Assembly (NCBI RefSeq): GCF_000987775.1
Contig: NZ_LAHO01000012.1
Location: 108,890-172,889, forward strand
Direction: 5' to 3'
DNA: 64,000 nucleotides
Source of the DNA: Arsukibacterium ikkense
GTDB lineage: Bacteria; Pseudomonadota; Gammaproteobacteria; Enterobacterales; Alteromonadaceae
A model generated the notes under the pieces. The model was not told the DNA's origin, made no database searches, and saw nothing but the letters and a program-made list of their open reading frames with translations. Of this stretch, positions 27,365-36,488 are shown piece by piece (the stretch's first letter is position 1; every line of letters starts with the position of its first letter). The position numbers and the translations under genes were made by a program.

Positions 27365-27379
27365 CGATTCGGGTATAAT
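27351..27379 (+). promoter_or_regulatory. rnpB promoter
   Basis: A consensus TATAAT lies at 27374-27379 within GGGTATAATCC, seven bases before the RNA 5' end. The -35 position (27351-27356, CTGGTG) is weak and lies inside the rsmI coding end. Confidence 0.7.
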
Positions 27380-27385
27380 CCGCGC

Positions 27386-27757
<372 letters not shown>

Positions 27758-27764
27758 AATAACT

Positions 27765-27802
27765 AAAAAACCGCGCCCAGCTTTGCTGAGTGCGGTTTTT
27801 TT
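27765..27802 (+). terminator. rnpB terminator
   Basis: A hairpin of CCGC...CCAGC and GCTG...GCGG with a TTT loop lies between an A-run and seven T's (27796-27802), directly after the RNA 3' end. Confidence 0.85.
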
Positions 27803-27831
27803 ATGCAAGGTTCACGGCAGTTTTCCGGCAG

Positions 27832-27854
27832 AAAAAAGCCCGCGCAAGGCGGGC
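27832..27854 (-). terminator. Terminator of the TonB receptor gene
   Basis: On the minus strand GCCCGC (27854-27849), loop CTTGC, GCGGGC (27843-27838) and TTTTTT (27837-27832) form a compact intrinsic terminator, 28 bases after the receptor stop. Confidence 0.88.
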
Positions 27855-27882
27855 GAAAGGTACCAGGAACGTATGGAGCTTG

Positions 27883-30729
27883 TTACATAAACTTGTATTC
27901 CAGTAACAGGGTAAACGCCCGGCCACGTGGGTCGGCAATTCTTGGCTCCCAGGCCGCACCGGCAGCAAAATCGTTCTGGTGCGCGGTAAAGGGCGGGTCT
28001 CGATCAAACAGGTTTTTAATCCCGAAAGTCACGCTTAAATCTTCCATGCCTTTGTAGGTTACACTGTAGTTGTAAGTGAGGTAGCTGGAGACATTAGGAT
28101 TCCAACCCGACGGGATATAGCTGCCGTTACGGACACTAACCGGCAATTCGTCTTTATAGCCATCACGATACAACTGAGTCAGGCTGTGGCTCCAGTCACC
28201 ACGCACATAGCTGAAGTTCAGGGTGTGTTTCCATTTTATTGGCAGGTTGTAATAACGTACGTACTCGCCCACCAAATTGTCACTGTAAGGCAAGCTGTCG
28301 ATGCCTTTGCTTTTAAAGGTGTCGATGTAGCTGCCGTTCAGGTTAATTTTCCAGGCACCGCCAGCCAGTTCGCCAATCACGTTTACATCCAGTTCAATAC
28401 CCTGAGTCAGGGTACCGCCGGAATTAATAAAGCGCCGGTCAATCGCGACTACTTCGCCCGCGGCATTTCTTATCCAGTTGCCTGTAAATAAATCGTAGTT
28501 ATCAATCAGCACATTGCGTGGCGCTGAGCGGATGGTGTTAGTTCGCTCAATTTCCCACCAGTCCAGGCTAAAGTTCAAATAATCGGTTGGTACCACAATA
28601 AAACCAAAGCTTTTTTGTTCGGATTCTTCCGGATCCAGGTCTGGCTTACCGCCAAACAGCTCAACGGGTTGGATCCGGCCACAACCGGCAACGGTTTCAT
28701 CGGCAACGCCGCCGGGACAAGTGGCGGGGTCGGCCAAGTCCAGGCCGGTGTACTGTGACTCTGTCACGCCATTAAACAGTTGGTTAAAAGACGGCACTTT
28801 AAAGCCGGTGCTAAACGCACCACGAAACATTAGCTGGTCCATTGGTTTATAGCTAAACGCCACTTTTGGGTTGGTGGTACTGCCAAAACCATCATATTTA
28901 TCGTAACGGCCGGCCAGGGTAACTTCCAGCTGATCCGTGACGGGTAAGTAGAACTCAGCAAACAGGGCTTTAATATCGCGGCTGACTTTGTCCAGCACGT
29001 TGGCATTATCAAACGGTGCTAAAAACACCGGACGCATTTCAGCCCGCTCATCACCATTAAATTTAAATTCTTCGCGACGTAAGTCGGTACCGACTGCCAT
29101 CATAATGGCACCGCCAGGCAACTCCAGGCCAATTTCTCCTGATACGGTGGCGTCAATCTGAGTCATAATCGACTCGCCGCCATATAAGGTAACACCGGCA
29201 GCCGATGCACTTTGCAATGCAGCTAAACCGGCTGCCGACTGACTTTGCCCTGGTAACAGGAAGGGATTAAGGTCGCCGCTGCCTAATACTTGTTGTAACG
29301 CATCGGTGTAATAATAGCCGCCACCCAATTGCGACTCTGATTCGCTTGATGCGCGCGAGACACCAACGTTGTAATCCCAGTCAGCGACCACACCCTCAAA
29401 CGACGCCAGCAAGCGATAAGACTTAGTCGTCGTATCAATTTCACGCCCGCCACAGGCCATGCAGCGCCAACGATAAGCAATACTTTCGCCGTAATTGAGC
29501 TGATCGGCACCAAAATAACTGGCCAGAGCGTTGTAAATAGTGTCATAGGATGCGCCGGTGCTGGGGTACCAGGTACTGGGGCCAAAGGTGCCACTTGGCG
29601 AAATCTGGTAGGGTTCAAAGGCCTTACTGACATCCACTTTTGAGGCAACAAATTCAATAGTGGCAGTATGCTGTTCAGCCAGTTTAAAGGAAGCCCGGCC
29701 GACAAAGTCGATGCTTTCCTGTGGTTGCTGAATACGTGCCGCTGCAGGGTAATCCCAGGCGCAGGCATAACGGGATGACTCAGAGCTCCATAGCCTGTGA
29801 TCATAAGGTCCCATCATATCGCCACCGCTTTCGCAGCCCGCCGCCCCCGGTAAATCCAGAATATTCACGGCAATAACCGACTGGCCATCGAGTGGATCAA
29901 TCAGGCCGGTACCAATCAGGTTTGGCTGAGTTGCGCCGCGGTTAAATACTGTCGCAAAAGGCGTGCCACGGGTATCGGGTGATAACCCCCGTTCAGGTTG
30001 AAAGGTATTTGAGAAGTCGCGATCTGAGCCTTTCAGTACTTCGTTTTTCTTTAATGACAAGGTTGCAAAAGCATTCCAGCCATCTTTATTAAAATCGCCG
30101 GTACCAACCAGCAAGTTAGTACGGTAAATATTACCGCCGCCAGCCTGGGTATGATCGACAAAAGCTGACGCTTCTGCGCCGGTATAGTCACGTTTGGTGA
30201 TAAAGTTAATCACGCCGCCGATGGCATCGGTGCCATAAACGGCAGACGCACCATCACGTAATACTTCTACCCGATCCAATGCAGCAAACGGAATAGAGTT
30301 TAAGTCTACTGCCCGGCCTTTTAAACCATGAGTGGCTACGCGGCGGCCGTTTAGCAGCACCAGCGTAGCATCTGCACCCTGGCCACGCAGGTTGGCGCCC
30401 GATACCCCGTTGTTGCCGCGTTGTTCTTCCGACACAATACCGCCATTACTGGCCAGATTGTCAGACGAGTTACCGGCGATATTCAACTGTAATAGCAATT
30501 GTTCGGCAGAGGTAATACCGGCGGCATCAATATCTGCCCGACTGAAAGTGGTAATAGGTAAGGCACCTTCCAGTGCAGTACGCTTGATGCTGGAGCCGGT
30601 AACCCGAATACGTTCCACTACTTTGGCATCGGTGTCGGATGCGTCGGCTGGCGGCAGATTATCCTGCGCCATAACCTGGGTGCTGAGGCCTGCTAGGGCA
30701 AGGGCCTGAATAATTTTAGTCAACTTCAT
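27883..30729 (-). CDS. TonB-dependent outer-membrane receptor
   Basis: About 948 residues from ATG 30729 (a GTG precedes it directly); AGGAGAGAG is the ribosome site. A signal peptide ends AQA-type (STQVMAQ). The plug domain has RIRVTGSSIKRT, ITTFSRADIDAAGITSAEQLLLQL, GANLRGQGADATLVLLNGRRVA and VEVLRDGASAVYGTDAIGGVINFITK. The barrel ends with GRAFTLLLEYKFM, with a terminal aromatic-X as usual. No TonB-box is obvious beyond the mature start. This large Ton receptor class in Alteromonadales takes up sugars or peptides rather than only siderophores. Divergence from murein endopeptidase and epimerase genes hints at muropeptide uptake, which is speculative. Confidence 0.9.
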   Translation of the reverse strand: MKLTKIIQALALAGLSTQVMAQDNLPPADASDTDAKVVERIRVTGSSIKRTALEGALPITTFSRADIDAAGITSAEQLLLQLNIAGNSSDNLASNGGIVSEEQRGNNGVSGANLRGQGADATLVLLNGRRVATHGLKGRAVDLNSIPFAALDRVEVLRDGASAVYGTDAIGGVINFITKRDYTGAEASAFVDHTQAGGGNIYRTNLLVGTGDFNKDGWNAFATLSLKKNEVLKGSDRDFSNTFQPERGLSPDTRGTPFATVFNRGATQPNLIGTGLIDPLDGQSVIAVNILDLPGAAGCESGGDMMGPYDHRLWSSESSRYACAWDYPAAARIQQPQESIDFVGRASFKLAEQHTATIEFVASKVDVSKAFEPYQISPSGTFGPSTWYPSTGASYDTIYNALASYFGADQLNYGESIAYRWRCMACGGREIDTTTKSYRLLASFEGVVADWDYNVGVSRASSESESQLGGGYYYTDALQQVLGSGDLNPFLLPGQSQSAAGLAALQSASAAGVTLYGGESIMTQIDATVSGEIGLELPGGAIMMAVGTDLRREEFKFNGDERAEMRPVFLAPFDNANVLDKVSRDIKALFAEFYLPVTDQLEVTLAGRYDKYDGFGSTTNPKVAFSYKPMDQLMFRGAFSTGFKVPSFNQLFNGVTESQYTGLDLADPATCPGGVADETVAGCGRIQPVELFGGKPDLDPEESEQKSFGFIVVPTDYLNFSLDWWEIERTNTIRSAPRNVLIDNYDLFTGNWIRNAAGEVVAIDRRFINSGGTLTQGIELDVNVIGELAGGAWKINLNGSYIDTFKSKGIDSLPYSDNLVGEYVRYYNLPIKWKHTLNFSYVRGDWSHSLTQLYRDGYKDELPVSVRNGSYIPSGWNPNVSSYLTYNYSVTYKGMEDLSVTFGIKNLFDRDPPFTAHQNDFAAGAAWEPRIADPRGRAFTLLLEYKFM

Positions 30730-30732
30730 CAC

Positions 30733-30967
30733 TCTCTCCTGGATTGGCAGTTGTGTCTTATTATCGCTATCCGTTAGTCGGGTTCTGATCGCCCGTTATT
30801 ATTGCTGGTGACAGATGTTTATTTTCTGCACAAAATTAACATAGCAATAAATTTTTGGTTTTGAAAATAATTTATGCTAAAAATCACTAATAATTGGAAT
30901 ATTTGATTCTATTTGCAGCTATGATAAAAGTCAGCCCGTGCTTTTAGCAGGCCGTTAAGAGGGTGAG
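30733..30967. promoter_or_regulatory. Divergent promoter region with candidate RpiR site
   Basis: 235 bases, AT-rich, between the receptor and peptidase genes. TGAAAATAATTTATGC at 30862-30877 shares AATAATTTAT with the palindrome upstream of the RpiR gene (34455-34469). I see no convincing -35/-10 pair for either gene. Confidence 0.35.
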
Positions 30968-32389
30968 ATGAAGCTAAGTTACTGTTTATATTTATATCTT
31001 TGGTTAAGCGCGCTACTTTTTCAGGGAATTGCTTATGCCGGGTCAGATATTCCGATGCTAAAAACTGATCAGTTGCATGCCAGCTACTGGCAGGCAAAGC
31101 TGGCCGATGCCAATACGATATTACTGACGCCAGAGCAAATCAGCGCCAGAAATAAAGATACCTTTGCCCGCCAGGCAACCATGACCGAACTGGCTACGCT
31201 GCCTGCCAGCGTGTCGGCGGCCGCTTTAACGGCGATGATTACGCAGGCCAGTGCTCAATCAGACCAGCCGCGGTTTTATGCCGATGGCACGGCAGTAAGT
31301 CAAAAGCAGTGGCAAGCCTACCGGCATCAGCTGAATATTGAGGCGGTGCAGGCCGATAACCCGCTGCAGTTTGCGTTAGTGGTAAAACGTGCTGATTTAC
31401 GCAGCATGCCCAGCACCGACCGGGTGCACAACCAGCAGATGGCGCTGGATTTAGATCGCTTTCAGGAAACCGCCTTGTTTCCGGGCGAAGCCGTGGCAGT
31501 ATTACATCAAAGCCGTGATGCGAGCTGGCTGCTGGTACAGAATTATCATTATACCGGCTGGGTGCAAGCGCAGCATGTCGCGCTGGGCAGCCGGCAACAG
31601 GTACTGGCTTATCGCGCCCAAACGCCGTTTCTGGTGGTAACCGCTGCCCGCGCTTATACCAGCTATACCCCGGCCAGAGCCGATATTTCAGCGCTGATGC
31701 TCGACATGGGCACGCGCTTACCGCTGCTGACTACCGCGGATACCGGCCACAATGTGCATGGCCAGAACCCACATGCCAGCCATATTGTGCAGTTGCCGGT
31801 CAGGAACCCCGATGGCAGCCTGGATTTTACCCCGGCGCTAATTGCGCGCCAGTATGATGTCAGCATTGGCTATTTGCCCTATACCCCGGCCAATATCCTG
31901 CAGCAGGCGTTTAAGTTTCTGGGCGACCGCTATGGCTGGGGCCATGCTTATGACAGCCGCGATTGCACCGGCTTTATTATCGAAATATACCGCAGCTTTG
32001 GGTTGCTGATGCCGCGTAATTCCGGCCAGCAGGGTGAGGGCAGTTATGGTCAGAATATCCGCTTCAGCGCGCAAAGCAGTACTGGCGATAAACTGACAGC
32101 AATACGTCAGGCCAATGCCGGCGACTTAATTTATCGGCCAGGCCACGTTATGCTGTACTTAGGTAGCGCCCCTGTTGAGGGCAGCGATAAGGACGAACCC
32201 TTTGTGATCCATTCGGTACATGACCTGGCGTACTTTGTGGATGCTGCTGATCTAACAGCTGGCGCTGCACCGCCGCAGTTGTATCAGGGGGTATTAAACG
32301 GGGTGGCGGTAACACCGCTGACACCGCTGCAGCTAAAGGCTGACAGCAGTTATCTGGATAAAATATACGCGATTAAATCGTTGCGTTAA
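30968..32389 (+). CDS. Exported SH3-NlpC/P60 (C40) murein peptidase, YkfC-like
   Basis: 473 residues with a signal peptide (cleavage near AYA-GSD, residue 24). SH3-type domains occupy about 130-300 (LRSMPSTDRVH, NYHYTGWVQAQHVALG). The NlpC/P60 catalytic domain follows: DCTGFIIEIYRSFG with the nucleophile near Cys333, GDLIYRPGHVMLYLG with His near 393, and VIHSVHD near 414. YkfC-type enzymes split gamma-D-Glu-diamino acid bonds and release L-Ala-D-Glu. The next gene is the epimerase for exactly that dipeptide, 11 bases on. The signal peptide places the cleavage in the periplasm. Confidence 0.88.
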   Translation: MKLSYCLYLYLWLSALLFQGIAYAGSDIPMLKTDQLHASYWQAKLADANTILLTPEQISARNKDTFARQATMTELATLPASVSAAALTAMITQASAQSDQPRFYADGTAVSQKQWQAYRHQLNIEAVQADNPLQFALVVKRADLRSMPSTDRVHNQQMALDLDRFQETALFPGEAVAVLHQSRDASWLLVQNYHYTGWVQAQHVALGSRQQVLAYRAQTPFLVVTAARAYTSYTPARADISALMLDMGTRLPLLTTADTGHNVHGQNPHASHIVQLPVRNPDGSLDFTPALIARQYDVSIGYLPYTPANILQQAFKFLGDRYGWGHAYDSRDCTGFIIEIYRSFGLLMPRNSGQQGEGSYGQNIRFSAQSSTGDKLTAIRQANAGDLIYRPGHVMLYLGSAPVEGSDKDEPFVIHSVHDLAYFVDAADLTAGAAPPQLYQGVLNGVAVTPLTPLQLKADSSYLDKIYAIKSLR

Positions 32390-32400
32390 CCGAGGCTTGT

Positions 32401-33495
32401 ATGAAAATTACCGATATCCGGCTGGGCATGCTGACCATACCGCTGAAAACGCCGTTTAAAACGGCACTGCGCACTGTGCAGCAAATTGAAGATGTGGTGG
32501 TAATGATTGAAACTGATACCGGCCATATTGGCTATGGTGAAGCCCCTGCCACCGCTGTGATTACCGGCGATATTCATGGCTCTATTATCGATGCCATCAA
32601 AAGCGTGATTAAGCCAAAGCTGCTTGGTCAGCAAATTGCCGATCTCAACCATATTATCCGCCTTATTCAGGGCGCCATTATGAAAAACTACAGTGCCAAA
32701 GCGGCGGTGGAAATGGCGGTGTATGATTTATTTGCCCAGCTGTATCAGGCGCCGCTATATAAAATACTCGGTGGTGGTGTGCCAAAAATAACTACAGATA
32801 TCACCATCAGCGTCGACTATATTGACAAAATGGTCGCCGACTCGTTAAGCGCTATCGACCGCGGTTTTGAAACCCTGAAAGTAAAAGTCGGTAAAGATAT
32901 CGGGGTGGACATTGAGCGGGTAAAAGCCATCTATGCCGCCGTGGCCGGTAAAGCGCTGATCCGGCTGGATGCCAACCAGGGCTGGACCGCCAAAGAGGCG
33001 GTGTATGCGCTGCGCAAACTGGAAGACTCCGGGGTGCGGCTGGAGCTGGTAGAGCAACCGGTAAAAGCCTACGATTTAGAAGGTTTAAAATACATTACCG
33101 AGCGGGTGCATACGCCGGTGATGGCTGACGAAAGCAGTTTTGGCCCGCGCGAGGTGATTGAGCTGATTAAAATGCGCGCTGCCGATATTATCAATATTAA
33201 GCTGATGAAAACCGGCGGTATTGCCAATGCCATAAAAATTGCCGATATTTGCTCGTTCTACGATATGCAATGCATGATAGGTTGCATGCTGGAAGGCAGT
33301 ATCAGTGTGGCGGCTGCAGTGCACGTCGCGGTGGCCAAATCAGATGTCATCACCAAAATAGACTTAGACGGCCCGTCGCTGTGTGCCTTTGATCCGGTGC
33401 GCAGCAGTGTTAACTTTAATGATGCCGATATTACCATTGGCAATGCGCCGGGGTTGGGCATTACCGCTATTGATGGTCTGATTATGCTGCCCTAG
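32401..33495 (+). CDS. L-Ala-D/L-Glu (dipeptide) epimerase, enolase superfamily
   Basis: 364 residues. The enolase-superfamily catalytic set is visible: KVKVGKD (KxK, near 161-163), DANQGW (near 190), ELVEQPV (near 219), ADESSFG (near 243), NIKLMKTGGI (Lys near 267) and CMLEGSISVAAAVH. It is close in layout to YcjG/AEE and to Bacillus YkfB, which convert L-Ala-D-Glu from murein to L-Ala-L-Glu for use as a nutrient. Coupling with the C40 peptidase supports that substrate. No signal peptide is seen, so it is cytoplasmic and needs a dipeptide importer not in this window. Confidence 0.9.
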   Translation: MKITDIRLGMLTIPLKTPFKTALRTVQQIEDVVVMIETDTGHIGYGEAPATAVITGDIHGSIIDAIKSVIKPKLLGQQIADLNHIIRLIQGAIMKNYSAKAAVEMAVYDLFAQLYQAPLYKILGGGVPKITTDITISVDYIDKMVADSLSAIDRGFETLKVKVGKDIGVDIERVKAIYAAVAGKALIRLDANQGWTAKEAVYALRKLEDSGVRLELVEQPVKAYDLEGLKYITERVHTPVMADESSFGPREVIELIKMRAADIINIKLMKTGGIANAIKIADICSFYDMQCMIGCMLEGSISVAAAVHVAVAKSDVITKIDLDGPSLCAFDPVRSSVNFNDADITIGNAPGLGITAIDGLIMLP

Positions 33496-33499
33496 CATA

Positions 33500-33534
33500 G
33501 CTGAGTGCTGAGTGCTGAGTGCTGAGTGCTGAGT
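33500..33534. repeat. Five perfect tandem copies of a 7-mer (GCTGAGT)
   Basis: GCTGAGT is repeated five times without a mismatch in the 39-base gap between the convergent epimerase and RpiR genes, directly abutting the RpiR stop codon. Unit length 7 makes it a candidate for length variation between strains. The repeat has no obvious secondary structure. Confidence 0.95.
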
Positions 33535-34380
33535 TTAGGGTTTTTCCAGTAAGCCCAGTAACTCGGTGCTTTCGGTCAGCGCCAAATCGTTGTTCTGCCA
33601 CTGGCACAGTTGCAAATACAGCATATGGCACAGGTGTTGCTGCGCTAACTGGGTTAACAGCGGATTGAGCCGGATATCTTCTTCGGCGCTTAGCGTAAAT
33701 AAGGTGATGTCGGCCGCCAGACTCTGGGCATTGGTGCTGTAGCTGGTCAGCGAGATAATTTTCAGCTGGCGGCTTTTGGCATAATGCTCCAGTTTCAGTA
33801 AATCGCTGTTTTGGCCGGAATCTGATACCAGCAGCAACACACTGGTGTCGGTTAAACTGCGGGCCAGTTGTAATGCTAACGCCGGATCGGCATGATGCAG
33901 AGCCAGCTTGCCCAGCTGCAATAAGCGGAACTGCATATCGGCCACCACTATTGCGGACTTGGCAAAACCGGCCAGCAGTATCTTATCGGCAGCTTGTAAT
34001 AAGCGGGCGGCCTGTAGCAGGGTTTTTTCATCATTAATGGTGAGCAGGGTACGCAGATGTTGCTGCAGGCTGAACTGCAACTGCTCGCCAATGCCCAGCA
34101 AGCTGCCATCGTCATTATTTTTATCAGCCTGATCCCGGTTCAGGGTACTGGCGGTAACCACGGCTTCGTTAATGGCCAGTTTCAGATCAGGGTACCCTTT
34201 GTAGCCCAGTTTCTGACAAAACTTCACCACGCTGGATTGGCTGATGCCAACCGCATCAGCTAATTGCTGCGATGAGTAATCGCGTAGCATATGGGCATTG
34301 TCCAGAATAAACTCGGCCAGCTTGCGCTCAATAACCGACATCTGGTCCAGCATGCCACGGATCTTTAGTAAACTCAGCAT
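33535..34380 (-). CDS. RpiR/MurR-family transcriptional regulator
   Basis: 281 residues. The N-terminal HTH (about 1-75) has the family pattern KLAEFILDNAHMLRDYSSQQLADAVGISQSSVVKFCQKLGYKGYPDLKLAI. A SIS domain follows (about 120-260: KILLAGFAKSAIVVADMQFRLLQLG, LLLVSDSGQNSDLLKLEHYAKSRQLKIISLTSY). Family members sense phosphosugars; MurR of E. coli senses MurNAc-6-phosphate and represses murQP. Next to murein peptide genes and in the same window as murQ, it is a plausible MurNAc-6P-responsive regulator. A 15-bp palindrome lies 75 bases upstream of its start. Confidence 0.88.
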   Translation of the reverse strand: MLSLLKIRGMLDQMSVIERKLAEFILDNAHMLRDYSSQQLADAVGISQSSVVKFCQKLGYKGYPDLKLAINEAVVTASTLNRDQADKNNDDGSLLGIGEQLQFSLQQHLRTLLTINDEKTLLQAARLLQAADKILLAGFAKSAIVVADMQFRLLQLGKLALHHADPALALQLARSLTDTSVLLLVSDSGQNSDLLKLEHYAKSRQLKIISLTSYSTNAQSLAADITLFTLSAEEDIRLNPLLTQLAQQHLCHMLYLQLCQWQNNDLALTESTELLGLLEKP

Positions 34381-34636
34381 AGGCGGTGATCTTAGGCTCA
34401 GCCGGCCCGGTGGCCGACTATAAAAAATGAGTTATGCGATATGTAAATTTATATTGAATAATTTATTCAGCAATAGCAAGTTTTCCGGTGAAAAAGCTAT
34501 GGCGGCGAAATAAATTCTGAGTTGAGTTAAGCATCGTCCTGCTAGCATGCACCACTTTTCCCCACCAAAATCATCCACTTCTACCGAGCGCCTGTTTTTA
34601 CTGGATCTATATCGATCAACAGAGTCCGTTTTTACC
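34381..34636. promoter_or_regulatory. RpiR upstream region with 15-bp palindrome
   Basis: No gene is supported in this stretch. It contains the perfect palindrome TGAATAA-T-TTATTCA at 34455-34469, AT-rich like operators of RpiR-type regulators, so autoregulation is possible. The remainder shows no repeat or clear promoter. Confidence 0.4.
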
Positions 34637-34666
34637 TTGACATTGGTCAAAGCTGAGCCCTAAACT
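34637..34666 (+). promoter_or_regulatory. Promoter of the mra/dcw cluster
   Basis: TTGACA at 34637-34642 matches the -35 consensus perfectly, and TAAACT at 34661-34666 is the best -10 with an 18-base spacer. It lies 110 bases before mraZ and immediately upstream of the MraZ-type repeats, the arrangement known from the E. coli mra promoter. Confidence 0.7.
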
Positions 34667-34675
34667 GTATCGTTG

Positions 34676-34710
34676 TGGGGATTTGTGGGTAATTGTGGAT
34701 CAATTTGGAA
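34676..34710 (+). promoter_or_regulatory. MraZ operator: TGGGN repeats every 10 bases
   Basis: TGGGG (34676), TGGGT (34686), TGGAT (34696) and TGGAA (34706) are spaced exactly 10 bases apart, with ATTTG, AATTG and CAATT spacers. MraZ of E. coli and other bacteria binds three TGGGN repeats separated by 5 bases near its own promoter. The last unit is part of a perfect 12-bp palindrome, TGGAATATTCCA (34706-34717). Confidence 0.82.
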
Positions 34711-34776
34711 TATTCCAGACGATTCAGGCTGGCGCTGCGCTAAAAAACGCAGCCAGATTAACCAGGCAGATAAGTT

Positions 34777-35241
34777 ATGTTTCGTGGGTCATTTACACTG
34801 ACATTGGATGATAAGGGACGGTTAGCGCTACCAGCGCGTTACCGGGAAATCCTGTTGTCTGAAAATCAGGGCCATTTGATCTGCACCATCGATTTGCACG
34901 ATCCCTGCTTATTATTGTACCCACTGGCTGACTGGGAAGAAATAGAAGAAAAACTGAAGTGCCTGTCCAGCCTGAACCCGCAGGAACGCCGTTTACAGCG
35001 TTTGCTGCTGGGTAACGCCACCGATTGTGATATGGATAAAAGCGGCCGCATTTTGGTGCCGGCGCCACTGCGCCAGCACGCTGGATTGTCGAAAAATATC
35101 CGGCTGGTTGGCCAGCTGAATAAATTTGAAATATGGGACGAAGCTGCCTGGCACGAGCGGTTAAACGCTGATATCGAGCTGGAACAAGCCCAGGCGGGCA
35201 ACGTTGAATTATCTGAACGATTACAGGACTTTGTACTGTAA
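34777..35241 (+). CDS. mraZ: Transcriptional regulator MraZ
   Basis: 154 residues. Two SpoVT/AbrB-like halves: [24 protein letters not shown] at the start and [21 protein letters not shown] in the middle, each with the DxxGR core that contacts DNA. MraZ forms a ring-shaped oligomer and represses the dcw promoter through the repeats just upstream. It is the first gene of the cluster; rsmH begins directly after the stop. Confidence 0.97.
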   Translation: MFRGSFTLTLDDKGRLALPARYREILLSENQGHLICTIDLHDPCLLLYPLADWEEIEEKLKCLSSLNPQERRLQRLLLGNATDCDMDKSGRILVPAPLRQHAGLSKNIRLVGQLNKFEIWDEAAWHERLNADIELEQAQAGNVELSERLQDFVL

Positions 35242-36183
35242 ATGACCAATCAAGCCCATATCTCTGTCCTGCTGCAGGAAGCACTGGACGGACTCGCTAT
35301 CAAAGCCGACGGGGTTTACCTGGACGGCACCTTTGGTCGTGGCGGTCATAGCCGGGCCATTCTTAATTTACTTGGCCCGGATGGCCGTTTATTTGCGATA
35401 GACCGCGATCCCGCCGCCATTGCTGCTGCAGCCCCACTGCAAGCTGATGCGCGTTTTCACATCACCCATACCCCCTTTGCCGCCCTGGCAACCGTGGCTG
35501 AGCAACAACAGCTCAGTGGCAAATTAGATGGCATTTTGCTGGATTTAGGCGTGTCTTCCCCACAACTGGATGACGCTGAACGTGGTTTTAGCTTTATGCG
35601 CGACGGCCCGCTGGATATGCGGATGGACCCCAGCAACGGCCTGTCGGCAGCAGCCTGGCTGGCCACTGCCGATGTAGAACAGATCAGCTTTGTGCTACGC
35701 GAATATGGCGAGGAGCGCTATGCCTGGCGTATTGCCCAGGCCATAGTCGCGGCCAGGCTGGAAACCCCCTTTACCCGCACTGCCCAGTTGGCGAAGCTGA
35801 TTAGTGACAGTGTGCCGAAAAGTCATAAAGAGAAAAAGCACCCTGCTACCCGCAGCTTCCAGGCGATCCGCATTTACGTTAATAGCGAGCTGGAGCAGGT
35901 AAACCTGGCGCTGCATGCGGCGATGGCAGTATTAAAGCCTGGTGGCAGGCTGGTGGTGATCAGTTTTCATTCGCTGGAAGATCGGCTGGTAAAACAATTT
36001 ATGCGCCGCTTCTCTAAAGGCGAGCCGGTGCCACGTGGCATGCCGCTGACCGATGCCCAGTTAAAGCAGGCCATTCCGCTGAAACTGATCGGCAAAGCCA
36101 TTATGCCATCTGATGCCGAGCTTGATGCCAATCCGCGCGCCCGCAGTGCCGTGCTGCGTATAGCGGAGAAACAAGCCATATGA
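35242..36183 (+). CDS. rsmH: 16S rRNA (cytosine-1402 N4) methyltransferase
   Basis: 313 residues (MraW). [13 protein letters not shown], the SAM loop [60 protein letters not shown] and [16 protein letters not shown] are all diagnostic. It adds the N4-methyl of m4Cm1402, the same nucleotide that RsmI modifies; both genes are in this window. It overlaps ftsL by four bases. Confidence 0.98.
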   Translation: MTNQAHISVLLQEALDGLAIKADGVYLDGTFGRGGHSRAILNLLGPDGRLFAIDRDPAAIAAAAPLQADARFHITHTPFAALATVAEQQQLSGKLDGILLDLGVSSPQLDDAERGFSFMRDGPLDMRMDPSNGLSAAAWLATADVEQISFVLREYGEERYAWRIAQAIVAARLETPFTRTAQLAKLISDSVPKSHKEKKHPATRSFQAIRIYVNSELEQVNLALHAAMAVLKPGGRLVVISFHSLEDRLVKQFMRRFSKGEPVPRGMPLTDAQLKQAIPLKLIGKAIMPSDAELDANPRARSAVLRIAEKQAI

Positions 36184-36488
36184 GCCAGATTCAGCTGGAA
36201 CGTTTAATCAGTCAGGACTGGCGCCAGCACAAACTGGTGGCAGTGTTACTGTTGGCTTGTATAGCTGCGGCGCTGGCCGTGGTGTATCTGGCCCATTTAA
36301 ACCGCCAGCTGACCATTGCGCAGGATACCTACTATCAGCAGCGTGATCAGCTCGATAGCGAATGGCGCAATTTATTGCTGGAACAACGCGCGCTGGCAGA
36401 GCATAGCCGGGTAGAAGACATCGCCCGGCGCCGCTTGAATATGCAACGCCCAAGTGGTGACAACGATATTATGGTGAGGCCGCAATGA
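36180..36488 (+). CDS. ftsL: Cell division protein FtsL
   Basis: 102 residues: a short cytoplasmic N-terminus, one transmembrane helix (about 19-39) and a periplasmic coiled coil rich in Q, L and R ([49 protein letters not shown] in pattern). FtsL forms a complex with FtsB and FtsQ that activates FtsWI. Place between rsmH and ftsI is conserved, with four-base overlaps at both ends. Confidence 0.95.
   Translation: MSQIQLERLISQDWRQHKLVAVLLLACIAAALAVVYLAHLNRQLTIAQDTYYQQRDQLDSEWRNLLLEQRALAEHSRVEDIARRRLNMQRPSGDNDIMVRPQ

Noticed and set aside
30895..30909. GAAT...ATTC half sites near the C40 peptidase promoter
   Set aside because: The arms are only four bases in AT-rich sequence, which is expected by chance.
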